NCBI RefSeq assembly: GCF_016735685.1
Contig: NZ_JAERRA010000001.1
Span: 806,001 to 870,000 of the forward strand
Direction of reading: 5' to 3'
DNA: 64,000 nucleotides
DNA from: Piscinibacter lacus
GTDB lineage: Bacteria > Pseudomonadota > Gammaproteobacteria > Burkholderiales > Burkholderiaceae_C
Shown here: positions 14,897-24,570 of the stretch, piece after piece
Layout: the number at the start of each line of letters is the position of its first letter
How positions within the stretch are numbered: position 1 is the stretch's first letter
Made by a program: the position numbers and the translations under genes
Notes under the pieces: model-generated
What the model was told of the DNA's origin: nothing
The model's input: only the letters and a program-made list of their open reading frames with translations
Databases searched by the model: none

Positions 14897-17175
14897 GCGC
14901 GGATCTCCTGGGGGCTGTCGAGGGCCGCTTCTTCCCGCCGGGCCTGAGCCTCGTGCAGGCGCCAGTAGGCGCCGCCGCGGGCCATCAGCTCGGCATGCGG
15001 GCCGACTTCGACGATCTCGCCGCGGTCCATCACCACGATGCGGTCGGCCTTGCGCAGCGTCGACAGGCGGTGGGCGATGGCGATCGTCGTCCGGCCCTGC
15101 ACCAGGTTGTCCAGGGCCTTCTGGATTTCCTTCTCGGTCTCGGTGTCGACCGCCGAGGTGGCCTCGTCGAGGATCAGGATCCTCGGGTCGATCAGCAGCG
15201 CACGGGCGATGGAGATGCGCTGCCGCTCGCCGCCCGAGAGGCCCTGGCCGCGCTCGCCGACGATGCTGTCGTAGCCCTGCGGCAGGCGCAGGATGAAGTC
15301 GTGCGCATGCGCGGCACGGGCCGCGGCGACGATCTCGGCGCGGGTGGCCTCCGGCCGGCCGTAGGCGATGTTCTCGGCCACGGTGCCGAAGAAGAGGAAG
15401 GGCTCTTGCAGCACCAGGCCGATCTGGCGCCGGTAGTCGGCCAGGCGGTGCTGGCGGATGTCGCTGCCGTCCAGCTCGATCGCGCCTTCGCTCACGTCGT
15501 AGAAGCGGCAGATCAGATTGACCAGGGTGCTCTTGCCCGAGCCGCTGTGGCCGACCAGGCCGATCATTTCGCCGGGGCGGATGTCGAGGTCCAGGCTGCG
15601 GATCACCCGCCGCGCGCCGTAGCGGAAGCCCAGGCCGCGCAGCGTCAGCCGGCCCTGCACCGGGTGGGCGAGGGGCTTGGGCTCGGCCGGGTCGGGCACG
15701 TTCGAGACATGGTCGAGGATGTCGAAGATGCGCTTGGCGCCCGAGGCGGCCTTCTGCGTGACCGAGACGATGCGGCTCATCGAATCCAGCCGCGCATAGA
15801 AGCGGCCGATGTAGGCGATGAAGGCGGTCAGCACGCCGACGGTGATCGCGTCGCCCGCCACCAGCCAGATGCCGCAGGCCCAGACGATCAGCAGGCCGAT
15901 CTCGGTCATCAGGCCGACGGTCGGCGAGAACAGGCTCCAGGTCTTGTTGAGCTTGTCGTTGACGGCCAGGTTGTGGGCATTGGCGGCATGGAAGCGCTGG
16001 GCCTCGCGGCCCTCCTGCGCGAAGGCCTTGACCACGCGGATGCCGGGGATGGTGTCGGCCAGCACATTGGTGACCTCGCCCCAGACGCGGTCGATGCGCT
16101 CGAAGCCGGTCCGCAGCCGCTCGCGCACGCGGTGGATCAGCCAGGCGATGGCCGGCAGCGGCAGCAGCGTCACCAGGGCCAGGCCGGGGTGGATGGACAG
16201 CAGGATGCCGGCGGTCATCAGCATCATCAGCACATCGGTCGCGAAGTCCAGCGCGTGCAGCGAGAGGAAGACATTGATGCGGTCGGTCTCCGAGCCGATG
16301 CGGGCCATCAGGTCGCCGGTGCGCTTGCCGCCGAAGTATTCGAGGCTGAGCGTCAGCAGGTGCTGGAAGGTGGTGGTGCGCAGGTCGGCGCCGATGCGCT
16401 CGGACACCAGGGCCAGCACATAGGTGCGTGCCCAGCCCAGGCCCCAGGCTGCCAGGGCGCTGAGCAGCAGACCGCCGAGCAGCAGGGCGACCTGCATCGG
16501 GTCGATGGCCTGGCCGTTCTGGTGCGGGATCAGCACCTCGTCCATCAGCGGAATGGTGAGGTAGGGCGGGATCAGCGTGGCCGCGGTCGAGGCCAGCGTC
16601 AGGCCGAAGCCCAGGGCAAGCTGCCGGCGATAGGGCCGGGCGAAGCGGCCCAGGCGCAGCAGCACCCAGGTGGAGGCGGGCGGGGCTTCTTCGTCTTCGG
16701 TGCCGTGGCCGCAGGCCGGGCAGTCGCCGCGGCCCGCGGGCAGGGCCGCGCCGCAGGCGGGGCAGGGGGCGGGCGGCTCGGCCGCGGCCGGCGCCAGGCG
16801 GGCGTCGAAGGCCTTGAGGAAGGCCTGCGCCTGCGGCAGCCGGCCCAGGGTCAGGCGCCAGCGCGCCCGCAAGCCCTGCGGGCCGAGCAGGCTCAGGCTG
16901 GCCAGGCCGGCCAGCTCGCCCAGCTCCAGCCGGTCGTCCGGACGCAGCTCGAAAGCTTGCTCCAGCTTGTCGCCGAGCTGAACGGTGAGCCGATCAGGCC
17001 CGCTTGCATCGCCCCCCCACAGCAACAGCCGCTGTTCGGTGAATTGCCCCTGGGGGTCGACGTCAACCGTCAGGCTCGCGCTGGCGTTGACCCCGGCATC
17101 GAGCTGCGCCGGCAGATCGGCCCGCCCGGGCTGGTTCGGCGCCTCGGAGGCCAATCTCGAATGATGATCATGCAT
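14893..17175 (-). CDS. ABC exporter (TM+ATPase) of the cyanophycin-associated type with N-terminal zinc ribbon
   Basis: A 760-residue half-transporter with an unusual ~175-residue N-terminal extension. The extension ends in a zinc-ribbon-like CPACG...CPACG (about residues 138-156). The membrane domain follows (about 180-475, TLIPPYLTIPLMDEVL onward). The ATPase has Walker A GHSGSGKST near 540, signature LSGGERQR near 646, and ILILDEATSAVD. It is divergent from cphA' across 192 bases and coupled to DUF1854, a conserved arrangement known as the cyanophycin-metabolism-associated ABC transporter. Its cargo is unknown. The start MHDHHSRLA at 17175 fits the promoter spacing; longer frames run into cphA'. 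Confidence 0.85.
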   Translation of the reverse strand: MHDHHSRLASEAPNQPGRADLPAQLDAGVNASASLTVDVDPQGQFTEQRLLLWGGDASGPDRLTVQLGDKLEQAFELRPDDRLELGELAGLASLSLLGPQGLRARWRLTLGRLPQAQAFLKAFDARLAPAAAEPPAPCPACGAALPAGRGDCPACGHGTEDEEAPPASTWVLLRLGRFARPYRRQLALGFGLTLASTAATLIPPYLTIPLMDEVLIPHQNGQAIDPMQVALLLGGLLLSALAAWGLGWARTYVLALVSERIGADLRTTTFQHLLTLSLEYFGGKRTGDLMARIGSETDRINVFLSLHALDFATDVLMMLMTAGILLSIHPGLALVTLLPLPAIAWLIHRVRERLRTGFERIDRVWGEVTNVLADTIPGIRVVKAFAQEGREAQRFHAANAHNLAVNDKLNKTWSLFSPTVGLMTEIGLLIVWACGIWLVAGDAITVGVLTAFIAYIGRFYARLDSMSRIVSVTQKAASGAKRIFDILDHVSNVPDPAEPKPLAHPVQGRLTLRGLGFRYGARRVIRSLDLDIRPGEMIGLVGHSGSGKSTLVNLICRFYDVSEGAIELDGSDIRQHRLADYRRQIGLVLQEPFLFFGTVAENIAYGRPEATRAEIVAAARAAHAHDFILRLPQGYDSIVGERGQGLSGGERQRISIARALLIDPRILILDEATSAVDTETEKEIQKALDNLVQGRTTIAIAHRLSTLRKADRIVVMDRGEIVEVGPHAELMARGGAYWRLHEAQARREEAALDSPQEIRA

Positions 17176-17367
17176 GGTGTGGAGGGGGGCTCGCCGGGCC
17201 CGGCGAGCGTTCCGGCGCCGATCCGGAGGGCGGCGGATTCTCGCCGAAGCGGCCCCTGGGACCCGGCAACAACGCGCGGCGCCCTCGCTGCGCCGACCGC
17301 CGCCGGGGGCGCCGCGACAATCGGTGCCCCTGCCGCCTGCTCGGGTGGCGTTCCCGGTGGATCGAGC
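17176..17367. promoter_or_regulatory. Divergent control region of the cyanophycin locus
   Basis: 192 bases separating the start of the ABC exporter from the start of cphA'. Both transcription units must begin here or read through. I see no clear -35/-10 pair, operator palindrome or riboswitch; the sequence is very GC-rich. Confidence 0.4.
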
Positions 17368-19590
17368 ATGCCCCCGCCCTTCGAACTCAAGATCCTCAAG
17401 GTCAGGCACCTGCGCGGCCCCAACGTCTGGACCTACCGCGCCTGCCTGGAAGCCTGGCTGGACCTGGGGGTGCTGGAGGATTGGCCGTCCAACCGCATCC
17501 CCGGGTTCACCGCGCGGCTGACGGCCCTGCTGCCGGCCCTGGTCGAGCACCATTGCGGCGTCGGCGAACGCGGCGGCTTCCTGCAGCGCCTCGAAGAAGG
17601 CACCTGGGCCGGCCACATCCTTGAACATGTGGTGATCGAGCTGCTCAACCTGGCCGGCATGCCGACCGGCTTCGGCCAGACGCGCAGCACCTCGCAGCCC
17701 GGCGTCTACCGCATGGTCTTCCGCGCCCGCGAGGAGCAAGTGGCGCGCGTCGCCCTGGCCCAGGGCCATGCCCTGCTGCATGCGGCCCTGAACGATCTGC
17801 CCTTCGAGGTGAGCCCGTCGGTCGCCGCCGTGCGCCAGAAGATCGACGAGCGCTACCTCGGTCCCTCGACGGCGGCCATCGTCGACGCCGCCAACGAGCG
17901 TCGCATTCCGCACATCCGCCTGAACGAGGGCAACCTCGTGCAGCTCGGCCATGGCGCGCGCCAGCGCCGCATCTGGACGGCCGAGACCGATCAGACCAGC
18001 GCGATTGCCGAAGGCATCGCCAGCGACAAGGACCTCACCAAGCGCCTGCTTGCCGCCTGCGGCGTGCCGGTGCCCGAGGGCGAGGTGGCCGAAAGCCCGG
18101 CCGACGCCTGGGCCATCGCGCAGGACATCGGCGGCCCGGTGGTCGTCAAGCCCTCCGATGCCAACCATGGCCGTGGCGTGTCGATCGAGCTGAGCGCCCA
18201 GGCCGACATCGAGGCCGCCTGGGCCGTGGCCGATGCCGAGGGCAGCGAGGTGCTGGTCGAGCGCTTCATCCCCGGCGACGAGCACCGCCTGCTGGTCGTC
18301 GGCGACCGCATGGTGGCTGCTGCACGCGGCGAGCGCGTCTTCATCACCGGCGACGGCCGCTCCACCGTACGTCAACTGATCGACCGCCAGGTCAACACCG
18401 ACCCGCGCCGCGGCGAGACCGAGGACCTGCTGCTCGAAACCCTGGTGCTCGAACGCGAGCCCGCCACCCGCCTGCTGCTGGCCCGCCAGGGCCTGGACGG
18501 CGAGTCGGTGCCCGAGGCCGGTCGCCGCGTGCTCGTGCAGCGCAACGGCAACCTCGCGGTCGACTGCACCGACGAGGTCCATCCCGACGTGGCCGAGCAG
18601 GTGGCGCTGGCCGCCCGCGTGGTCGGCCTGGACATCGCCGGCATCGACCTGGTCTGCGAGGACATCGGCCAGCCGCTGCAGGCCCAGGGCGGCGCGATCG
18701 TTGAAGTCAATGCCGGCCCCGGCCTGCTGATGCACCTGAAGCCGGCCGTCGGCGCGCCGCAGCCGGTCGGCCAGGCGATCGTCGAGCACCTGTTCGGCGA
18801 AGCCGAGGACGGCAAGGCCGCCGGCCGCGTGCCCATCGTCGGCGTGGCCGGCTCGCGCGACAGCAGCACCATCGCCCGCCTGGTGGCCTGGCTGCTGCAC
18901 CTGGGCGGCAAGCATGTCGGCCTGGCCTGCCGCGAGGGCCTGTACCTGAACCGCCGCTGCATCGAGCCGGTCGACGCGACCCGCTGGGATGCCGCACAGC
19001 GCCTGCTGATGAACCGCCGCGTCGAGGCCGCCGTGTTCGAGAACGATGCCGCGGCCATCCTGCGCGACGGCCTGCCCTACGACCGCTGCTGCGTCGGCAT
19101 CGTCAGCGACCTCGGGGGTGCCGAAGCCCTGGCCGAGCACGACATCGGCGCCAGCGATCAGCTCGTCCGCGTGCTGCGCACCCAGGTCGATGTCGTGCTG
19201 CCCGAAGGCACGGCGGTGCTCAATGCCGAGGATGAGCGCGTCGCCGGCCTGGCCTCGCTCTGCGACGGCGAGGTGCTGCTGTATGCGGCGGCCGATCCGC
19301 GCGAGGCCGGGCCTGTCGGGGCCGCGCCGGCCGCGGCCCGCCTGGAGGCGCACCGTGCTGCGGGCGGCCGCATCGTGTTCCGCCGGGGCGAGCGCGTCGT
19401 GCTGGCGCGCGGCAGCCAGGAGATCCCGCTGCCGGCCTCGACCCGCCTGCCGCCCGGCCTGGCCGGTTCGCCGGAGGCCGACCCGCTGCTGGCCGCCGTC
19501 GGCGCCGCCTGGGCCTATGGCATCTCGCCCGACCTGATCGCCGCCGGCGTGCAGACCTTCGACCCGCATCCGCGCCCGTCGACCCACTGA
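17368..19590 (+). CDS. cphA': Cyanophycin synthetase-like protein CphA' (degenerate Mur-ligase site)
   Basis: A 740-residue paralogue of the downstream CphA, 121 residues shorter. Shared parts: the N-terminal domain (VRHLRGPNVWTYRACLEAW), YLGPSTAAIVDAA, and an ATP-grasp domain (PVVVKPSDANHGRGVSI, then EVNAGPGLLMHL). The C-terminal Mur-ligase-like domain is eroded: the ATP loop GTNGKTT of CphA reads GSRDSST near residues 494-500, with no lysine. Paired cphA'-cphA genes are known in Burkholderiales. The lost site suggests it cannot run the normal two-step Asp/Arg cycle alone. It may help CphA or, like cyanobacterial CphA2, use dipeptide (inference). cphA starts 100 bases downstream. Confidence 0.87.
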   Translation: MPPPFELKILKVRHLRGPNVWTYRACLEAWLDLGVLEDWPSNRIPGFTARLTALLPALVEHHCGVGERGGFLQRLEEGTWAGHILEHVVIELLNLAGMPTGFGQTRSTSQPGVYRMVFRAREEQVARVALAQGHALLHAALNDLPFEVSPSVAAVRQKIDERYLGPSTAAIVDAANERRIPHIRLNEGNLVQLGHGARQRRIWTAETDQTSAIAEGIASDKDLTKRLLAACGVPVPEGEVAESPADAWAIAQDIGGPVVVKPSDANHGRGVSIELSAQADIEAAWAVADAEGSEVLVERFIPGDEHRLLVVGDRMVAAARGERVFITGDGRSTVRQLIDRQVNTDPRRGETEDLLLETLVLEREPATRLLLARQGLDGESVPEAGRRVLVQRNGNLAVDCTDEVHPDVAEQVALAARVVGLDIAGIDLVCEDIGQPLQAQGGAIVEVNAGPGLLMHLKPAVGAPQPVGQAIVEHLFGEAEDGKAAGRVPIVGVAGSRDSSTIARLVAWLLHLGGKHVGLACREGLYLNRRCIEPVDATRWDAAQRLLMNRRVEAAVFENDAAAILRDGLPYDRCCVGIVSDLGGAEALAEHDIGASDQLVRVLRTQVDVVLPEGTAVLNAEDERVAGLASLCDGEVLLYAAADPREAGPVGAAPAAARLEAHRAAGGRIVFRRGERVVLARGSQEIPLPASTRLPPGLAGSPEADPLLAAVGAAWAYGISPDLIAAGVQTFDPHPRPSTH

Positions 19591-19690
19591 AGGCACGCCC
19601 GTCCGGGCGGTGCGCGCCGGGTCTGCCGAAGGACCGCCGCGCCGCCCCCCTTGCCCGGCCCTGCCGGGCCTCCCAGCCCCCACCCATCCC

Positions 19691-22276
19691 ATGGAAGTCT
19701 CCCGCATCCGGGCCCTGCGCGGCCCGAACCTGTGGAGCCGTCAGACGGCGATCGAGGCCGTCGTCCACTGCGGCCCGGACGAGCGCGATCTCGCCGCCCG
19801 GCCCGGCCTCGAAGGCCGCGTCCGCGCCCTCTACCCCGGCATCGGCCCGCTGCGCCCGCGCGCCGGCCTGGCCGAGGCGGTGCCGCTGGCCCAGGTGCTT
19901 GAAGCCGCCGCGCTGCAACTGCAAGCCCAGGCCGGCTGCCCGGTCAGCTTCAGCCGCACGACGGCGACGGTCGAGACCGGCACCTACCAGGTCGTGGTCG
20001 AGTATTCGGAGGAGGCCGTCGGCCGCGCCGCCCTGGCCGAGGCCGAGGCCCTGGTGCAGGCCGCGCTGCAGGCCGAGGGTCGCTTCGACCCCGAGGCGGC
20101 GATCGCCCGCCTGCGCGAGCTGGACGAGGACGAGCGCCTGGGCCCGAGCACGGGTGCCATCGTCGACGCGGCCCGCGCGCGCGGCATTCCCATCCGCCGC
20201 CTGACCCGCGGCAGCCTGGTGCAGATGGGCTGGGGCGCCAAGGCCCGGCGCATCCAGGCCGCCGAGGTCGACCAGACCGGCGCGGTGGCCGAGTCCATCG
20301 CCCAGGACAAGGACCTGACCAAGGCCCTGCTGCGTGCGGCCGGCGTACCGGTGCCGCTGGGCCGGCCGGTGCAGGATGTGGACGATGGCTGGACGGCGGC
20401 GCTGGAGGTCGGCCTGCCCGTGGTCGTCAAGCCGCAGGACGGCAACCAGGGCAAGGGCGTGACGGTCAACATCCAGACCCGCGAGCACTTCGCCATCGCC
20501 TACGGCGCGGCGGCCGAGTACGGCGAGGTCATGGTCGAGCGCTTCCTCGCCGGTCACGATTTCCGCCTGCTCGTCGTCGGCGACCAGGTGCTGGCCGCCG
20601 CCCGCCGCGACCCGCCCCAGGTGCTGGGCGACGGCGTGCACAGCGTGGCCCAGCTGGTCGACCAGCTCAATGCCGATCCGCGCCGCGGCGAGGGCCATGC
20701 CACCTCGCTGACCAAGATCCGGCTCGACACCATCGCCCTGGCCCGCTTGCAGGTGCAGGGCCTGGGGCCGGATTCGGTGCCCGAGCGCGGCCGGCGCGTC
20801 GTGCTGCGCAACAACGCCAACCTCAGCACCGGCGGCAGCGCGACCGACGTGACCGACGATGTCCACCCCGAGGTGGCGGCCCGCGCGGTCGATGCCGCGC
20901 AGATGGTCGGGCTCGACATCTGCGGCGTCGACATCGTCTGCGAGACCGTGCTGCGCCCGCTGGAGGAGCAGGGCGGCGGCATCGTCGAGGTCAATGCCGC
21001 GCCCGGCCTGCGCATGCACCTGAGCCCGTCCTACGGCAAGCCGCGCCAGCTCGGCCCGGCCATGGTCGAGCTGATGTTCCCGCATGGCGAGGACGGCCGC
21101 ATCCCGGTCGTCGCCGTCACCGGCACGAATGGCAAGACCACGGTGACGCGGCTGATCGCCCACCTGTTCGCCAGCGCCGGCCTGCGCGTGGGCATGACCA
21201 ACACCGACGGCGTCTACGTGAACGGCCGCACCATCGACCGCGGCGATTGCAGCGGCCCGAAGAGCGCGCGCAATGTGCTGGCCCATCCGGATGTCGATGC
21301 CGCCGTTTTCGAGACCGCCCGCGGCGGCGTGCTGCGCGAGGGCCTGGGCTTCGACCGCTGCCAGGTGGCCGTGGTCACCAACATCGGCAGCGGCGACCAC
21401 CTGGGCCTGAACTACATCACCACGGTCGAGGACCTGGCGGTGCTCAAGCGCGTGATCGTGCAGAACGTCGCCCCCGGCGGCTGGGGCGTGCTGAATGCGG
21501 CCGACCCGAATGTGGCGCTGATGGCCGAGGTCTGCCCCGGCGGCGTGATCTTCTTCGCCGCCGACCGGCAACTGCCCGTCATGGCCCAGCACCGCGCCCA
21601 GGGCCGGCGCGTGGTCTACGTCGAGGGCGATGCCATCGTCGCGGCCGAGGGCTCCTGGCGCGAGCGCCTGCTGCTGCGCGAGCTGCCGATCACCCGCAAC
21701 GGCAGCATTCCCTTCCAGGTCGAGAACGTGATGGCTGCCGTTGCCGCCGGCTGGGGCGCGGGCCTGAGCTGGGATGCGATCCGCCGCGGCCTGGCCAGCT
21801 TCGTCAACGATGCCGACAACGCGCCGGGCCGCTTCAACCTGATGGAGATCGACGGCGCGACGGTGATCGCCGACTACGGCCACAACCCCGATGCGATGCG
21901 CGCCCTGGTGGCTGCCGTCGACGCGCTGCCCCAGACCCCGGGCCAGCGCCGCAGCGTGGTGATCAGCGGCGCCGGCGACCGCCGCGACCAGGACATCCGC
22001 GAGCAGACCGAAATCCTCGGCGCCGCCTTCGACACCGTCGTGCTCTACCAGGACGCCTGCCAGCGCGGCCGCGCCGATGGCGAGGTGCTGGGCCTGTTGC
22101 GCGAGGGCCTGCGCGGCGCCGCCCGCAGCCGCGAGGTGCTGGAAGTCCATGGCGAGTTCCTGGCCATCGACACCGCGCTGGCCGCGCTGCGGCCGGGCGA
22201 CCTCTGCCTGGTGCTGATCGACCAGGTCGATGCGGCGCTGGACCATCTGCGCCAGCGCCTGGGGCGGGCGGCCTGA
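19691..22276 (+). CDS. cphA: Cyanophycin synthetase
   Basis: An 861-residue enzyme, normal length for CphA. It makes multi-L-arginyl-poly-L-aspartate by alternate ATP-dependent addition of Asp and Arg. Domains: N-terminal domain (1-~160, IRALRGPNLWSRQTAIE), ATP-grasp (about 200-465, VVVKPQDGNQGKGVTVNI and EVNAAPGLRMHLSP), and Mur-ligase-like (about 470-861) with intact P-loop VTGTNGKTTVTRLIAHL, NTDGVYVNGR, and ADYGHNPDAMRAL near the end. The start ATG opens MEVSRIRAL. It is the second gene of cphA'-cphA; no cyanophycinase (cphB) or isoaspartyl dipeptidase is in the window. Confidence 0.94.
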   Translation: MEVSRIRALRGPNLWSRQTAIEAVVHCGPDERDLAARPGLEGRVRALYPGIGPLRPRAGLAEAVPLAQVLEAAALQLQAQAGCPVSFSRTTATVETGTYQVVVEYSEEAVGRAALAEAEALVQAALQAEGRFDPEAAIARLRELDEDERLGPSTGAIVDAARARGIPIRRLTRGSLVQMGWGAKARRIQAAEVDQTGAVAESIAQDKDLTKALLRAAGVPVPLGRPVQDVDDGWTAALEVGLPVVVKPQDGNQGKGVTVNIQTREHFAIAYGAAAEYGEVMVERFLAGHDFRLLVVGDQVLAAARRDPPQVLGDGVHSVAQLVDQLNADPRRGEGHATSLTKIRLDTIALARLQVQGLGPDSVPERGRRVVLRNNANLSTGGSATDVTDDVHPEVAARAVDAAQMVGLDICGVDIVCETVLRPLEEQGGGIVEVNAAPGLRMHLSPSYGKPRQLGPAMVELMFPHGEDGRIPVVAVTGTNGKTTVTRLIAHLFASAGLRVGMTNTDGVYVNGRTIDRGDCSGPKSARNVLAHPDVDAAVFETARGGVLREGLGFDRCQVAVVTNIGSGDHLGLNYITTVEDLAVLKRVIVQNVAPGGWGVLNAADPNVALMAEVCPGGVIFFAADRQLPVMAQHRAQGRRVVYVEGDAIVAAEGSWRERLLLRELPITRNGSIPFQVENVMAAVAAGWGAGLSWDAIRRGLASFVNDADNAPGRFNLMEIDGATVIADYGHNPDAMRALVAAVDALPQTPGQRRSVVISGAGDRRDQDIREQTEILGAAFDTVVLYQDACQRGRADGEVLGLLREGLRGAARSREVLEVHGEFLAIDTALAALRPGDLCLVLIDQVDAALDHLRQRLGRAA

Positions 22277-22539
22277 GGTCTCTGGGGCGGCGGCGCCCTG
22301 TGGTGCGCTGCCCACAGCGGCGCAAGCGATGAGCGATCCCCCGTCTGAGGGGGGGGCGCTCCTGGGAAGATGGCGGGGTCAGCGTCATGGGCTTGCATGG
22401 CCCGCATGTCCCGGCCCGGTCGGCGGCATCGTCCTTGCAAGCTCCCGCCACCTGCCTGCGCGTTCTGCGGGCGCGTCCCCCCGGCCCATGCTGCGGAGCT
22501 GCCGCGCCCCTGGTGCCGCGGCCCGGCTTCCCGCCCGAG
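22277..22539. other. Intergenic region between cphA and the DUF1631 gene
   Basis: 263 bases. A weak hairpin CCCCC/GGGGG with a 6-base loop lies near 22340-22355 and could act as a poor terminator for cphA, though it lacks a T-run. Frames reading through it give no recognisable protein. No promoter motif is evident. Confidence 0.4.
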
Positions 22540-24570
22540 ATGTCTGCCCCGCCCTCACCGTCTTCCCTGCACACCCTGCTGCTGAGCGAGCTGCCTGCCT
22601 GGATGGAGAGCCTGCGCAGCGGCCTGATCGCGCACCTGCCACTGCTCGTGCAGGCCGGTGCGCCCGCGGCGTCCTGCGCCGACGTGGCGGCCGTCGTCCG
22701 CCAGCACCTGCCGCTCTGGACGGCCGAGACCGCCCGGGCCTTGCACGACTGGCCTGAAAGCGCGCCCTTCCACCGCACCCAGCCCGGGGCCGGCGGCTTT
22801 CATGACGAAGGCGAAGCCGAGGCCTCGGCCGCCCTGCTGCGCCTGGCCGAGGCGCTGGAGGTTCAGCAGGCCCCGCGCCTGGCCCGGCTGCGCGAGCGCC
22901 TCGGGATGCAGTCCGCCGCCGGCACGCCGCAGGCCGGGCAGCACCGCCAGGACCCGCTGCAACCCGAGGGCCTGATCCATGCCGTCTGGCTGGGCAGCGC
23001 CGCGCTCGACCTGGCCCCGCCCAGCCGCTACCTGCTGCTGCAAGCGGCGGCCGGCCCGATGCTGACCCTGGCCGGCTCGGCCCTGGGCCATCTGGAGGCC
23101 CACCTGCCGCCGGCCGACGAGAAGGCCCAGCCCGCCGTCGCGCTGGACCCCAGCCTGCTGCGCCGCGCCCGGCCGGCCGGGCCGCCGGCCACGGGCCTGC
23201 CGCTCTACCGGGCGGGCGCGCTCGACAGCCTGCGCCTGGCCATCCAGCCCCGGGTCGAGGCGGTGGGCCCGGAGGTCGCCCGTTCCCTGCGCGAGCTGGA
23301 CGAGATGATCTGCCGCATCGTCTCCGCGCCGGGGCCGGTGACCGGCCCCGAGGGGTCCAGCCGCCTGCCCAATCCCGTGCTGGACAGCCTGCCCTGGATC
23401 CAGTCGGTGGCGCGATACGACAGCGACCGGCAGGTGATCGAGCTGATCGCCCAGTTGTTCGAAGTCCTGCAGCAAGACCCGCAACTGCCGCGCAGCGTGC
23501 GCCAGCGCCTGGGCCTGCTGCAACTGCCGGTGCTGCGCACCGCGCTGGCCGAGCCCCGGGTGCTCGACAGCGCCGAGCACCCGGCCTGGCGGCTGATCGA
23601 CCGCATCGGCCGGCACACCCTGGGTTTCAGCGATCCGCAGGACCCGCGCCTGCTGCGCGCCGCCGAGGGCATCGAGTGGGTCTGCGACCGGCTTTCCACC
23701 CGCGAGCGGCCCACCGGCGCAGCCTTCGAATCGGCCCTGGGCGTGCTGGAGCAGATCCTGGCCGGCGAGCTGGCCCTGGAGCGCCAGCAGCGCGGCGCCG
23801 ACCGCGAACATGCCCTGCGCGAGCGCCAACTGCGTCGCGCCCAGACCGTGCAGCGCCGCCGCATCCAGGCCCGCCTGATGGAGCAGGAACAAGTGCGCGG
23901 CGAGCCGCTCCAGGCCCTGCTGCGTGGTTTCCTGCTGGGCGTCTGGCCGCGGGTGCTGGCCCAGGCCGCGCTCGACGAGGACGAGGGCCCGCAGGCTTTC
24001 GAGCGACTCGACCGCGTGCTCACGCCCCTGCTCCACACCCTGGCGCAGGTCGGACCGGACGGGCAGGAGCTGATGGATCCCTTGCTGGAGCGCGTGCAGC
24101 AGGGCTGCGCCGACGCCGGCGTGCCGCCCGCCCGTCACGAGGCGGTGAGCGCCTGCGTCGAGCGCCTGGCCGGGCGCCGCCTGCCGGCACCGGAGGCTGG
24201 CCCGCCCGCCGACGACGACGGGTCGGACTTGCTGCATGCCGCCATCCTGGCCTCTTTCTTCGACCTGGGGCAGCCGATCGACGAGCCGGTGCCCGAAGCC
24301 GTCGCCCATGTCCCGCGCGACTGGCTGCACCGCTTGCAGCCGGGCGACTGGTGCCGCATGCCGGTGGATGGCCGCTGGCGGGTGCTGCGCCTGCTCGAGG
24401 GCGGGCCGAGCGAGCGCGTCTACCTCTTCAGCGAGGCCGCGCGCGACGGCATCCACGCCTTCAGCGCCCGGGCCCTGGAGCGCCTGATGCTCGCCGGACT
24501 GGCCGGGCCCTACGAGTCCCGCAGCCTGCTCGAACGCACGGTCGATGGCCTGCTGGCGCGTGGGCACTGA
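22540..24570 (+). CDS. DUF1631 family protein
   Basis: A 676-residue, largely helical cytoplasmic protein with no signal peptide. Segments such as LVDPL/VLDSLPWIQSVARYDSDRQVIELI-type text, SAEHPAWRLIDRIG, and the C-terminal LQPGDWCRMPVDGRWRVLRL with YLFSEAARDGIHAFS fit the DUF1631 family of Pseudomonas and betaproteobacteria. The C-terminal part looks like a small beta-barrel of PilZ-like layout; this is an impression only. ATG at 22540 was preferred to upstream frames that cover intergenic DNA. Its end overlaps the start of the patatin gene by 26 bases. Confidence 0.72.
   Translation: MSAPPSPSSLHTLLLSELPAWMESLRSGLIAHLPLLVQAGAPAASCADVAAVVRQHLPLWTAETARALHDWPESAPFHRTQPGAGGFHDEGEAEASAALLRLAEALEVQQAPRLARLRERLGMQSAAGTPQAGQHRQDPLQPEGLIHAVWLGSAALDLAPPSRYLLLQAAAGPMLTLAGSALGHLEAHLPPADEKAQPAVALDPSLLRRARPAGPPATGLPLYRAGALDSLRLAIQPRVEAVGPEVARSLRELDEMICRIVSAPGPVTGPEGSSRLPNPVLDSLPWIQSVARYDSDRQVIELIAQLFEVLQQDPQLPRSVRQRLGLLQLPVLRTALAEPRVLDSAEHPAWRLIDRIGRHTLGFSDPQDPRLLRAAEGIEWVCDRLSTRERPTGAAFESALGVLEQILAGELALERQQRGADREHALRERQLRRAQTVQRRRIQARLMEQEQVRGEPLQALLRGFLLGVWPRVLAQAALDEDEGPQAFERLDRVLTPLLHTLAQVGPDGQELMDPLLERVQQGCADAGVPPARHEAVSACVERLAGRRLPAPEAGPPADDDGSDLLHAAILASFFDLGQPIDEPVPEAVAHVPRDWLHRLQPGDWCRMPVDGRWRVLRLLEGGPSERVYLFSEAARDGIHAFSARALERLMLAGLAGPYESRSLLERTVDGLLARGH

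Noticed and set aside
14893..19707. Very long reverse-strand frame across the whole cyanophycin region (about 1600 codons)
   Set aside because: Only its 760-codon end part (14893-17175) is a real gene. The rest is antisense to cphA', a product of GC-rich codon bias with no family resemblance.
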